DNA of 64,000 bases, taken from assembly GCA_041751935.1 (NCBI GenBank), contig JBGSIA010000201.1, forward strand, positions 58,225 to 122,224. The letters are read 5' to 3'. Source of the DNA: JBBSJZ01 sp041751935 (GTDB taxonomy: Bacteria > Planctomycetota > Planctomycetia > Pirellulales > Pirellulaceae). Shown here in pieces: positions 37,482-45,772 of this stretch; position 1 is the first letter of the stretch, and every line of letters begins with the position of its first letter. A program made the position numbers and the translations under genes. The notes beneath the pieces were generated by a model. It saw nothing but the letters and a program-made list of their open reading frames with translations. It was not told the DNA's origin and made no database searches.

Positions 37482-37888
37482 TGAAGATCGTTCCAAATCA
37501 GTGTGTACGGCGGCGTCCCCCCAAGTTTGCTGTGAACCACGGTCATCGTAGCGTCTCTCTTGGGTAGCTGAGTTTACGCGATTTCTGTTCACGAAACATG
37601 AAGCGATCAAGAAACCTCGGGGATTTTCAGCGTCCGCAGCTCTCGCATTCTTGCGGACATGTGCGGCAAAACGGTACCAATTTAGGGCGTGCCTGGATCA
37701 AGCTTGAAACCTTGGACGGGGTGCCAAACGGGCGTTAGTCGGCGCAAGAGGCCACCTTCCTGTAAGGTGGTACATTACCACTTCCATAGAATTCTTTGGT
37801 GGCAAGGGTTGCCTTAGCATTGATCAAGGGTTACCATCTGCTCCTATTGCAGGATGTCCCCGTTCTCCACGGGAAACGAGGTTATAAA
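37482..37888. other. Divergent intergenic region with two small hairpins
   Basis: The 407 bases separate the leftward phosphatase from a rightward zinc-ribbon gene. Two perfect hairpins occur: CCACCTT-cctgt-AAGGTGG at 37752-37770 and CCCGT-tctcc-ACGGG at 37859-37873. The second lies 15 bases before the ATG of the next gene and could affect its translation. No other feature is confident. Confidence 0.45.
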
Positions 37889-38152
37889 ATGTCTGTCAGA
37901 TTTACCCAGTCTTGTCCCACTTGTGGTCGTCGAGTTGAAATTCGAGCATCGCTGTTAGGCAACACGGTGGCGTGTCAGCATTGCAAAGCGGAGTTTGTGG
38001 CGATGGGCGACGACGTTGAGTTTCATCGCAGTCACGGAACGGAAGATTTGATGTTGCGAGTCGACCAGATCTTGCGCCAAACCCAGCCCACGGTACCGTC
38101 ATCACCGACGAACACTGGAACCGTTGGACAAGCGTCGTCCTCTATGGGTTGA
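37889..38152 (+). CDS. Small zinc-ribbon protein
   Basis: Protein of 87 residues. Two CxxC pairs (SCPTCGRRVEIRAS and VACQHCKAEFVA, about residues 8-35) form a zinc ribbon like those in MJ0042-type or transcription-associated ribbons. The C-terminal half is charged, then Thr/Ser-rich. The ATG at 37889 follows an A-rich stretch; the longer frame from 37796 adds residues that do not look coding. The next gene on the same strand, an ion channel, also carries a C-terminal zinc ribbon. The function is unknown. Confidence 0.75.
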   Translation: MSVRFTQSCPTCGRRVEIRASLLGNTVACQHCKAEFVAMGDDVEFHRSHGTEDLMLRVDQILRQTQPTVPSSPTNTGTVGQASSSMG

Positions 38153-38219
38153 GTCCGACTGGATGGCTTGAGTCCGCAATTTTCACGTTTTAACACTTCT
38201 CAACAAGATCGTTCGAGTC

Positions 38220-39098
38220 TTGCGTCAACGTCCCGTCGATCGTCAGCGTCCGCTTGAGCCGTCATGGCGCCAGACCGCGTTTGACATTATTTTCGAAGCG
38301 GACACGACCGCTGGTCGGGCGTTTGACGTTGGGTTGTTGCTGGCGATTTTGGCAAGCATCACCGTAATCTCGTTTGAAACGCTGCCCGAATTTCGCGACA
38401 ACCCTGCCCGGATGGATCAACTCATCGTGGCCGAGTGGTTGCTGACTGGCCTATTCACGATCGAGTACGTGCTGCGATTGATGTCGGTGCGAAGCCCGTG
38501 GAAGTACGCCATCAGCTTCTGGGGAATTATTGACCTAATCAGTATCTTGCCGACGTATGCCTTCTTTGTCGTTGGCGAAACATCGCGATCGTTCGTGATC
38601 CTCCGGTCCATTCGATTGTTGCGAGTCTTTCGCGTGCTGAAGCTGTGGCGAATGATGAGCGATGCGGACGAGTTGTCGCGTGCGGTGTGGCAGGCAAGGA
38701 ACAAAGTCGTTGTGTTTCTTGCCGTGGTCATGGTCGCGGTAACGATCAGCGGCACGTTGATGTTCCACGTCGAAAACGGATTCGGCGATGTGCGACGACC
38801 TGAAAGTCAATTCACGTCGATCCCACAGTCGATGTACTGGGCAATCGTAACGATGACGACGGTGGGCTACGGCGACGTTGTACCGAAAACGACTCTCGGC
38901 AAGGTGATCTCCGCGGCATTGATACTGCTTGGTTACAGCTTGATCATTGTGCCGACGGGATTCGTTAGCGCTGAACTTGCCGGTCAACGTGTTGCCATGC
39001 AGGCGGGAGCGCCGGCCCGATTACCCTGTGCCAATTGCGGAGCTGATGCGCAGCGACCCACCGCCAAGTACTGCGACCAATGTGGCGAACCGATGTAG
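38220..39098 (+). CDS. Voltage-gated-type potassium channel with C-terminal zinc ribbon
   Basis: Six-transmembrane ion channel of 292 residues. Hydrophobic segments S1-S6 are visible; S4 carries spaced arginines (VILRSIRLLRVFRVLKLWR, about residues 122-140), and the selectivity filter is TMTTVGYGDVVP (about 213-224), so K+ selectivity is likely. The tail ends in CANCGADAQRPTAKYCDQC, a double CxxC zinc ribbon, not usual for bacterial Kch proteins. The frame apparently starts at a TTG (38220); there is a stop 50 bases upstream and no ATG or GTG between. It is terminated by the hairpin at 39105-39150. Confidence 0.93.
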   Translation: MRQRPVDRQRPLEPSWRQTAFDIIFEADTTAGRAFDVGLLLAILASITVISFETLPEFRDNPARMDQLIVAEWLLTGLFTIEYVLRLMSVRSPWKYAISFWGIIDLISILPTYAFFVVGETSRSFVILRSIRLLRVFRVLKLWRMMSDADELSRAVWQARNKVVVFLAVVMVAVTISGTLMFHVENGFGDVRRPESQFTSIPQSMYWAIVTMTTVGYGDVVPKTTLGKVISAALILLGYSLIIVPTGFVSAELAGQRVAMQAGAPARLPCANCGADAQRPTAKYCDQCGEPM

Positions 39099-39104
39099 AG
39101 CAAC

Positions 39105-39150
39105 AAAAAAAGCGGCCTGCTTGGGATTTCTCTCCAAGCAAACCGCTTTT
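39105..39150. terminator. Bidirectional terminator between convergent genes
   Basis: Stem AGCGG..TGCTTGG / CCAAGCA..CCGCT with a 2-base internal mismatch, flanked by A7 on the left and T4 on the right. It can end the rightward channel transcript and, with a T7 run on the minus strand, the leftward Wza-like transcript. Confidence 0.9.
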
Positions 39151-39175
39151 GAGTCAATCAAGTTCAGTCGTACGA

Positions 39176-40567
39176 CTATCGACGGTTGAACAGTTGAGCG
39201 ATACCGTAGGTGAAGAAAGTTCCGACGCTGAAATTCAGCAGTTCTTCTTCACAGGTGTATCGTAGGATGATGATGTCACCGGGTTGGATTAGCTGGCGTT
39301 GACGCGGATCATTGATCGCACCAGCTAGGTCAACTTCGATTGCAACTTGACCGTTGCAGGGCGTCTTTCGCAAGATGTAGACCAACCCTGGCGGCACACC
39401 GCTGATCGAACCTGCACCCGCTATTCCTGCACCACCGGCTCGAGCGGTACCAGCCAAGCTTCCACCGGCGATTGCGATCGCTCCGAGCACATCCAAGTCA
39501 TAGTCACGTGGTAGCGGATGCTCGCCGCCTGGCAACAATCCACCAGTGTAGAAGACTTCGGTTTCTCGAGATTCGATATAGACAATGTCACCATCTTCAA
39601 GCGTCACGTCTTCGTCGGTCAAGTTCGGAATCACGCCCGGTGCGACACGCAAAGGAATCTTCAGGATCGATGGGTCATCCGGCAATTTCGGAGGACACTG
39701 CAGCGAACACGGGTCGGCCTGCATCAACGCTTGTTGGGCGTAGAACTGTTGTACAAACAAAGCCCGAGCACGTTGGTCCGCCTTGCTGCTTCGCAACACA
39801 CGAACTTCGTTCTTGGCGTTCAATCCCGGAAGCCCACCGGTCTCGACCAACGCATGCAATATGTCGTTTTGATAGGCCTTTAGCTTCACCACCGCACCGC
39901 TGGCACTCTTATCAGTACCGCGAATGAATTCGGAGGCTAGGTTTTGTTGAGTCAGCGCCGAGCCATTGCTGCCACCGTCTTCGCGAACAACAATTACGTT
40001 GTAGGTACGCTCCTGGATCAACGTCACAATCGGACGAGCCTTCTCAGGCCGCAAGATGTCGGCGTCGATGAATGTTTCGCGAATCAGGTCGCGGACTTGT
40101 TCCAAGGTCAATCCCTTGACGTCCAACGGCTCGATCAGAGGCAGCGCCAACGTTCCGTCGTCCTGGACAGCGATCGGATATCCGATCGAAGGCGGCAGGG
40201 TGCTGTCGCGTTCCGGGAAGTTAACCGGCGGTGGCTCTGGAGGTGCGTTTGGCGGATTAAACGGCAACACGCCCTCGATGTAAATACCGAGGATGTCACC
40301 TCCGTCCAATTGGTAATCGCGGGGCGGTTCAAGCGACAGCAGCGATATATCGACAGGAACTAAGTTGTTCTTGGGCGAGGCCAGGAACTCAGGTGGCAGC
40401 CGACTGGCTGGAACACCATCGATCGGCTGAGTCAGCGCCGAACAGCCGCCGAAGCTGCTGACGACGACGCCCGTGGCAAGTATGGCGACGATCTTGGAAA
40501 GTTTGCGGCGGGCGGCAAACCCGATTCGACGTACCGTCCGTCGCCCGACTGTTAATGTTCTGTTCAT
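39176..40567 (-). CDS. Polysaccharide export outer-membrane lipoprotein, Wza-like
   Basis: Secretin-like pore subunit for exopolysaccharide export, 463 residues from the ATG at 40567. A signal peptide with lipobox SSFGGC (about residue 42) precedes the Poly_export domain, which opens YQLDGGDILGIYIEGVLP (about 86) and continues PIAVQDDGTLALPLIEPLDVKGLTLEQVRDLI (about 135-165), followed by SLBB-type domains (LVETGGLPG, FYTGGLLPGGEHPLPRDYDLDVLGAIAIAGG). A proline-rich insert (PPNAPPEPPPVNFPE) sits inside the first domain. It is downstream of and probably cotranscribed with the lipoprotein gene at 40697-41569. It would export the polymer made by the rightward cluster. Confidence 0.93.
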   Translation of the reverse strand: MNRTLTVGRRTVRRIGFAARRKLSKIVAILATGVVVSSFGGCSALTQPIDGVPASRLPPEFLASPKNNLVPVDISLLSLEPPRDYQLDGGDILGIYIEGVLPFNPPNAPPEPPPVNFPERDSTLPPSIGYPIAVQDDGTLALPLIEPLDVKGLTLEQVRDLIRETFIDADILRPEKARPIVTLIQERTYNVIVVREDGGSNGSALTQQNLASEFIRGTDKSASGAVVKLKAYQNDILHALVETGGLPGLNAKNEVRVLRSSKADQRARALFVQQFYAQQALMQADPCSLQCPPKLPDDPSILKIPLRVAPGVIPNLTDEDVTLEDGDIVYIESRETEVFYTGGLLPGGEHPLPRDYDLDVLGAIAIAGGSLAGTARAGGAGIAGAGSISGVPPGLVYILRKTPCNGQVAIEVDLAGAINDPRQRQLIQPGDIIILRYTCEEELLNFSVGTFFTYGIAQLFNRR

Positions 40568-40696
40568 CCTTGAACTTTCTTGCTTAGGCCCAAAACCATT
40601 GTACGGGGACAATTGTGCAGAGCCGCGAGTCGCGTTCCGCTAAACGATTTCCAATCCTTCGAGCTTGACGCTCGGAGCACACGCCGCAAACGGCGA

Positions 40697-41569
40697 CTAC
40701 TTGAACGTGAACGGCAGTGAACTCGATGTAGTTGCGCCTTTGGCACTGTCGCTGGTAGCCGATGGACCGAACGAGCTTTCCAAATCGTCCTCGGACACAC
40801 TTGAATCGCTGGTGCCAGACGTGCGGCGAATGACTCCGGGCACGGAGGCAGTCGGCGTGGTCGCACCTTTGTCGGAACCATTCATCAAAATTTGAGGACC
40901 GTCTTCCAACATGATCCCATTGCTGTTGCCTGGATCGCCCAGATACGGCTCATTCATCATCTGTTGTGCTGGCACGCCCAACTCTTGTCCTTCAAAGTAC
41001 ATCGGTTGGTCAGCTGGAATGGGCTGTCCCATCGGCCCAGTCGGGGCGACGGGCAAGCCGGCTGGACGAATCTCACTCCAGTAGCCGATGCCTTCGGTTT
41101 CCGCCGCTTGAACACCAGCCGGGAATCCTTCAAACCAAGCGTTTACACCGGCTTGACCATCAGATGACTGGTATTTCCAGCCCCAGTATTCCTTGGGGGC
41201 AATCGTCGGACAACAGCCCGTGCCACCACAGGCAATGTTCTGGTACCCGGCGTAAAAGCCAGCTTGGAATTCGTCCAGGTGGCCACGGTGGCAGTACTGT
41301 TCTTTTCGACAGTGCCACGCTTTGGCCGCCAGGGCTTGGTTGCGGTAGTTGACCATGAAGTCATCCAAACAGCCGTGACGCATCAGCGCCTTGCCAGCGT
41401 TCGTACCGATGGTGCATCCGCCGCTCGTGCTTAGAGCAAGCGCAATGCATCCCAGCGTAGCGAATCGCCACACAATACGGCGATTTGCGGTAACCCGCGT
41501 CACACCCTTGGTCGTCAAAATAAAAAACGTTCTTAGTGCGCCTGGCGCACGATGCGAGCGAATCGCCAT
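40697..41569 (-). CDS. Hypothetical Cys-rich lipoprotein upstream of the Wza-like gene
   Basis: Protein of about 290 residues with a signal segment (RFATLGCIALALSTSGGC) that ends in a lipobox-like SGGC. The Met at 41569 is my choice of start; a GTG at 41503 would give a more compact signal peptide. The mature N-terminal part has a Cys/Trp/Tyr-rich stretch (AWHCRKEQYCHRGHLDEFQA, ACGGTGCCPTIAP) and then a Pro/Gly/Ser-rich tail. No known domain was recognised. Its position 129 bases before the Wza-like gene, on the same strand, suggests a role in envelope polysaccharide export; that is inference. Confidence 0.7.
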   Translation of the reverse strand: MAIRSHRAPGALRTFFILTTKGVTRVTANRRIVWRFATLGCIALALSTSGGCTIGTNAGKALMRHGCLDDFMVNYRNQALAAKAWHCRKEQYCHRGHLDEFQAGFYAGYQNIACGGTGCCPTIAPKEYWGWKYQSSDGQAGVNAWFEGFPAGVQAAETEGIGYWSEIRPAGLPVAPTGPMGQPIPADQPMYFEGQELGVPAQQMMNEPYLGDPGNSNGIMLEDGPQILMNGSDKGATTPTASVPGVIRRTSGTSDSSVSEDDLESSFGPSATSDSAKGATTSSSLPFTFK

Positions 41570-42064
41570 CTGGCCCCCCTTGGCTAAAACGGCATTCGGT
41601 TGATTCAGTTTGTAAGGATATGGTGGGTCGTATCGATTTCCCAAATCCTCTCAGGCTTATTTATCGCCCGAGACTTCGTGCCGGATTAGCCAAAAGTGAC
41701 GGAAAAACCGTTTGGACTTGTCGTAACGGAGTTTCTAAACGTATCGGTGGTGCCGTTTCTATGGCTATTCACGGCACGCTAATCCAAACTTGCTGCGTTG
41801 TTCACCGACGATTGTTAAAAGAATGGCACCTGCTCCCTTCCCTCGCATTGAACCTGTTTTATAATCAAGGTCATTCGTAGATGTCGGTGTGAAGAGTGCG
41901 AGGTGCGTTTTTTGGCGGAACGTCGCCAACGAATCTCGATTTGACACACCAGTACAACGTGAGGGATTTGGGCGCCCCCTCAATCGCCTGGGAAGTCGTT
42001 AAGTTTTCCCGGGTCTCAGACTGAAGGAACGACATGCGAACTAATCTCAAGGCGAACGTTCTAG
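41570..42064. other. Divergent control region of the polysaccharide island
   Basis: About 495 bases between the leftward export genes and the rightward biosynthetic genes, so the main promoters of the island should lie here. A TATAAT hexamer occurs at 41860-41865 but lacks a convincing -35 element. I see no JUMPstart/ops sequence and no other repeat. Confidence 0.45.
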
Positions 42065-43705
42065 ATGATTGAGTTGATTGTCGCTTGCGTCGCGATCTCC
42101 GTGCTTACCTCACTGGTGCTGGTCCCAGTTGTGCGATGGGCGGCGATACGAATCGGAATCGTGGATGCTCCCGATCGAGAGCGGAAATTGCACCGAACTC
42201 CGATTGCGCTGGGTGGTGGAGTAGCAATATTCGTCGCGATCACTGTCGCTTTTGTGGCGTCGATCTACATCGACCGTGCCGACGGCGTGTGGGAATTGGG
42301 CTCGGTCAACAGCAATTGGTACACGTTATTCGGAGCCGCCGCAGCGATCCTTGCCATCGGGCTGGTTGATGATGCGATCAGCCTGCGCGGCCGGCAGAAA
42401 CTGTTGCTGCAATGCTTAGTAGCGATTGTTCTGGTGAACAGTGGCACAATCATTCGAGTTGTAGGAATCTTTGGGTACGACGTTGCCCTGGGTGTATTGG
42501 CTGCTCCAGTCACGGTGTTGTGGCTATTGATCGCCATCAATGCATTAAATCTGATCGACGGTGCCGATGGAATGGCCACGACCGCCGGCATGATCATCAG
42601 CGCCGGGTTGGGCTTGTTGAGTCTACAAACAGGGTCGATGCTGGCCGCGGTCATTTGTTTTGCTTTAGCCGGGGCACTAGCTGGTTTCCTTGTCTTTAAC
42701 CGACCTCCGGCAACGATATTTCTTGGCGATGCCGGCAGCATGACGATTGGACTGTTTCTTGGCGTGCTGGCCATTTGGAGCGGCGTGAAAGAATCGGCGA
42801 TGTTGGCCTCCGCGCCGGTCGCCATTCTCGCAATTCCGTTGTTCGATTCCTCAGCCGCGATCCTACGTCGCTGGTTGACCGGTCGCAGTATGTACACGAC
42901 CGACCGAGCACATATGCATCACTTATTGCAAGCGAAGTTCGGCAATGTCGGCATGTTGTGGGTAGTCGCTGGTTTATGCGGTTTGACGACGGCGTTGGCG
43001 GTTCTGTCGATCACATTGAACCAGCCTTGGTTGGCCGCGGCCGGTGTAGTCCTCGTGCTATCGCTATTGGTGCTCACGCGATCGTTTGGTCACGCGGAGT
43101 GTCGTTTGGTGTTGAGCCGAGCCAGACATTTTTCGCAGTCCTTCTTGGTATTGCCAGTGAATTGTGACAGTGAGAAACAATCGCGTTCGATTCCGATGCA
43201 AGGAGACGGACGCTGGGAAACGATATGGGAACCGCTTGTTGATTTTGCGATGACGCATCAGTTGTCCAAGTTGAAGATTGACCTGAACATGGCTTGGCTG
43301 CATGAGGGCTACCATGCGTCATGGCAATCGATTCGTCAGCCGGACAAGGCAATGCAGTTACAGGTTCGTTTGCCTCTGTTTGCACGACGCGAAGGCGACG
43401 GTGAGCAAGTGCCGATCGGGCGGCTCGATATCGTGGCACGAGGCAATGATCCCTCGGTCTATGATCGCATCTCGGACCTCGCTGCAAAGTTGGTTGATTT
43501 GAGTCCCCAAATCGAATTGATTGTTCACGAGATTGAAGCGCGTCAGCGAGCGATGGGCCAGTTGCCTAAATCAACAGTGCTTATTTCCAGCGACCAACTG
43601 GCATCTGTTTCGTCCGTCGAAGAATCAAGTGACGATTCATTGATGCTGGAATCGAGTGGAGATTTACTGGCAAAGCATCATGCCTCCGCTTCTCCTCAAG
43701 CTTAG
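42065..43705 (+). CDS. WecA/MraY-family undecaprenyl-phosphate sugar-1-phosphate transferase with C-terminal extension
   Basis: Integral membrane enzyme that starts lipid-linked polysaccharide synthesis by transferring a sugar-1-phosphate to undecaprenyl phosphate. About ten transmembrane segments cover residues 1-335. Family motifs are VDAPDRERKLHRTPIALGGG (about 35), GLVDDAISLRGRQK (about 98), NALNLIDGADGMATTAG (about 159), FLGDAGSMTIG (about 219) and the AHMHHLL His motif (about 280). The 546-residue length exceeds the usual 340-370: residues 345-546 form a soluble domain of unknown function (for example LSKLKIDLNMAWLHEGYHAS). It is first of the rightward cluster. Confidence 0.93.
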   Translation: MIELIVACVAISVLTSLVLVPVVRWAAIRIGIVDAPDRERKLHRTPIALGGGVAIFVAITVAFVASIYIDRADGVWELGSVNSNWYTLFGAAAAILAIGLVDDAISLRGRQKLLLQCLVAIVLVNSGTIIRVVGIFGYDVALGVLAAPVTVLWLLIAINALNLIDGADGMATTAGMIISAGLGLLSLQTGSMLAAVICFALAGALAGFLVFNRPPATIFLGDAGSMTIGLFLGVLAIWSGVKESAMLASAPVAILAIPLFDSSAAILRRWLTGRSMYTTDRAHMHHLLQAKFGNVGMLWVVAGLCGLTTALAVLSITLNQPWLAAAGVVLVLSLLVLTRSFGHAECRLVLSRARHFSQSFLVLPVNCDSEKQSRSIPMQGDGRWETIWEPLVDFAMTHQLSKLKIDLNMAWLHEGYHASWQSIRQPDKAMQLQVRLPLFARREGDGEQVPIGRLDIVARGNDPSVYDRISDLAAKLVDLSPQIELIVHEIEARQRAMGQLPKSTVLISSDQLASVSSVEESSDDSLMLESSGDLLAKHHASASPQA

Positions 43706-43834
43706 CGTGATCGCTTGTTGACACTGTGCTCTGAGTGCAACTCTCCCCGATGCCGCTGCAGCAAGTGGCTAGATGTGTACCCAGTTTGCGTTTCCTGGAC
43801 CGCATTAGTTTTTTACCGCTGAAGTTCTCGAAAT

Positions 43835-43868
43835 CGGGTGTGTCACCCAAGTGGACGAAGTCCGCGCC
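43835..43868 (+). repeat. 34-bp dispersed repeat, copy 1
   Basis: The unit begins CGGGTGTGTCACCC, a hairpin-forming palindrome, and ends GACGAAGTCCGCGCC. It matches 53021-53054 at 32 of 34 positions by hand alignment. It abuts the heptamer array directly on the left. Confidence 0.75.
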
Positions 43869-43920
43869 ACTTCAGACTTCAGACTTCAGACTTCAGACTT
43901 CAGACTTCAGACTTCAGACT
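43869..43920 (+). repeat. ACTTCAG heptamer simple-sequence array (7.4 copies)
   Basis: Seven perfect ACTTCAG units plus ACT, with no interruption. The array ends one base before the GTG chosen as start of the NusG-like gene. Unit length is not a multiple of three, so copy-number change would alter the frame of any peptide read through it and the spacing of upstream signals. Confidence 0.97.
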
Positions 43921-44472
43921 GTGCCTATCCTTCCCAAAGAACCTGATTGCCTGCCAGGCGACTTGCTCGAAGACGCGACCAGCGAGTCGTCACCGTGGTG
44001 GCTGTTGTACACCAAGTCGCGGCAGGAAAAGTCGCTGATGAGACATTTGCGGGTCCTCGATCTTCCGCACTATGGCCCGTTGGTGATGCGACGACATCGC
44101 CAGCCCAACGGGCGGATTCGAACAATCTACTCGCCGCTGTTCAATAACTACTTGTTTCTGCGAGGTGATGACGAGGCTCGCTATCAAGCAATTTGTACCG
44201 GCTGTGTTACCAAGGCGGCACCGATTACGGAGACTTTGCAACTCGTTACCGATCTGCGCCAGATTCGCGATCTGATCGATACCGGTGCACCCCTCACCGT
44301 CGAAAGTCGGCTGGAAGCCGGCCAAAACGTACGAGTCAAAACGGGTGCCTTTGCTGGGTTTGAGGGGACCATTGTTCGCCGCGAAAACGAGACAAGATTG
44401 TTGGTTGCTGTCCGGTTCATGGATCAAGGCGTCAGCGTTAAGCTTGACGATTGCCAACTGGAACCGCTGTAG
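43921..44472 (+). CDS. NusG-family transcription antiterminator (RfaH/UpxY-like paralogue)
   Basis: Specialised NusG paralogue of about 183 residues. The NGN domain opens PWWLLYTKSRQEKSLMRHL (about 23-41) and continues SPLFNNYLFLRGDD; the C-terminal KOW domain is GQNVRVKTGAFAGFEGTIVR (about 137-156). The GTG at 43921 comes right after the heptamer array. The frame is open upstream to 43735 through the repeat, but the residues encoded there (QTSDFRL repeats) look non-coding. Its place in a polysaccharide cluster resembles RfaH and Bacteroides UpxY proteins, which promote transcription of long surface-polysaccharide operons. General NusG would be encoded elsewhere. Confidence 0.88.
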   Translation: MPILPKEPDCLPGDLLEDATSESSPWWLLYTKSRQEKSLMRHLRVLDLPHYGPLVMRRHRQPNGRIRTIYSPLFNNYLFLRGDDEARYQAICTGCVTKAAPITETLQLVTDLRQIRDLIDTGAPLTVESRLEAGQNVRVKTGAFAGFEGTIVRRENETRLLVAVRFMDQGVSVKLDDCQLEPL

Positions 44473-44502
44473 TCATCCGTGATAATTAGTCATCCGTGAT
44501 AA
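44470..44502 (+). repeat. Tandem 17-bp duplication at the NusG-like gene stop
   Basis: TAGTCATCCGTGATAA occurs at 44470-44485 and again at 44487-44502, giving a 17-bp period. The first copy contains the stop codon of the NusG-like gene. It lies just upstream of the next gene and may be a recent slippage duplication. Confidence 0.8.
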
Positions 44503-44515
44503 ATCGACGATTCAA

Positions 44516-45526
44516 CTGACGACCTCAACAACACCTATCGCGCTGATCACAGGCATCACCGGTCAAGACGGTTCGTACTTGACGGAACTGCTGCTTGGCA
44601 AAGGATACGTGGTGCATGGCATTGTCCGCCGCAGCAGCACGACGACTCGTTTGCGATTGGACCAGCACTTCTCGGACCCTCTGACGTACAACAAGCGGTT
44701 GTTTTTGCACTATGCGGATCTGGACGACACAACAACGATCCGGCGCATCCTGACCAAGACGCGTCCGAATGAACTGTACCATCTGGCCGGTCAAAGCCAC
44801 GTCGGAGCTAGCTTTGATATTCCCGAAACAACGTGCCAATTCACGGCGATGGGGACGTTGAAACTGTTGGAGATTATCCGCGATCTGGACGATCGACCGA
44901 AGCTGTTGCATATCAGCAGCAGCGAAATTTTTGGTCGGCCCGATGATTCGCCCCAAAATGAACTGACGCCCATGCGACCGGTGACACCTTATGGGATTGC
45001 CAAGGCATTTGCGACCCAAATGGTCAGGCTGTACCGCGAGTCGTTTGGATTGTTTGCCTGCAACGCGATTTGCTACAACCATGAATCGCCGCGGCGCGGT
45101 GAATCGTTTGTCACGCGCAAGATCACTCGTGCCGCTGCTGCGATCGCCGCAGGTGCACCGGACAAGTTGAAACTCGGTTCACTAGATTCGCGTCGCGACT
45201 GGGGCTTTGCACCGGAGTTTGTGGAGGCGATGTGGCGAGCGATGCAACAGCCGATACCCGATGACTACGTCATTGCCACGGGCGTCCAGTACAGCGTCGA
45301 AGATTTCCTGTCCGCCGCCTTTGATTCGGTCGGCTTGAAGTGGCAAGACCACGTGGAACAAGATCCCCGATACATGCGGCCCGCCGAAGTTCAACGATTG
45401 GTGGGCGATCCATCCAAAGCGGCTCGTGTATTGGGCTGGAAAGCTGAAACTGTTCTCCCCACGCTTGCCCAGATCATGGTCCAAAGCGACAGCCAACTTT
45501 TGCGGAACACTCGAAAAGAGTGCTGA
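44516..45526 (+). CDS. gmd: GDP-mannose 4,6-dehydratase
   Basis: Short-chain dehydrogenase/reductase that makes GDP-4-keto-6-deoxymannose. The product shows IALITGITGQDGSYLTELLL (NAD-binding Gly loop), RRSSTTTRLRLDQ, GQSHVGASFDIP, the catalytic SSSEIFG and PVTPYGIAKAFA (YxxxK), then YNHESPRRGESFVTRKI and RPAEV near the C-terminus, all GMD signatures. The Gly loop lies upstream of the first ATG/GTG/TTG in frame (TTG at 44579), so the start must be earlier: a CTG at 44516 gives a 336-residue protein of normal length. The frame stops at 44483. No GDP-fucose synthase follows. Confidence 0.9.
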   Translation: MTTSTTPIALITGITGQDGSYLTELLLGKGYVVHGIVRRSSTTTRLRLDQHFSDPLTYNKRLFLHYADLDDTTTIRRILTKTRPNELYHLAGQSHVGASFDIPETTCQFTAMGTLKLLEIIRDLDDRPKLLHISSSEIFGRPDDSPQNELTPMRPVTPYGIAKAFATQMVRLYRESFGLFACNAICYNHESPRRGESFVTRKITRAAAAIAAGAPDKLKLGSLDSRRDWGFAPEFVEAMWRAMQQPIPDDYVIATGVQYSVEDFLSAAFDSVGLKWQDHVEQDPRYMRPAEVQRLVGDPSKAARVLGWKAETVLPTLAQIMVQSDSQLLRNTRKEC

Positions 45527-45772
45527 TGTTGGGCTGTTCGGTATTTCGTATTAACAAAGATGTTTAGCGACGCAACTTCTGAGGGAAAAGTAAGTGGTGG
45601 CGACTTTCAGTCGCGAACCCCAGGAACGTCGGCTGCAAGTCGACGCCACGTCGAGAGGGATCAGCTGACAAAAAAAACAGTTCGAAATGCGACCTAAAAG
45701 AGCCTTTCGACCTCAGAGTTTGAACAGCCTAGGGCAAGGTTCCTGCCGAGCTTGGTGCGGATTTCTAATTCC

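Noticed and set aside
3478..40645. Short recurring cgttccgct(g/a)aacg motif (near 3481 and 40630)
   Set aside because: Too short and too few copies in this window to call a repeat family; would need a genome-wide count.
41860..41865. TATAAT as promoter of the rightward polysaccharide cluster
   Set aside because: No -35 hexamer at 16-18 bases upstream; too weak to list as a promoter.
43869..43920. CRISPR-like repeat array
   Set aside because: The units are 7 bases with no spacers, so it is a simple-sequence repeat; the 279-bp units at the right end are coding.
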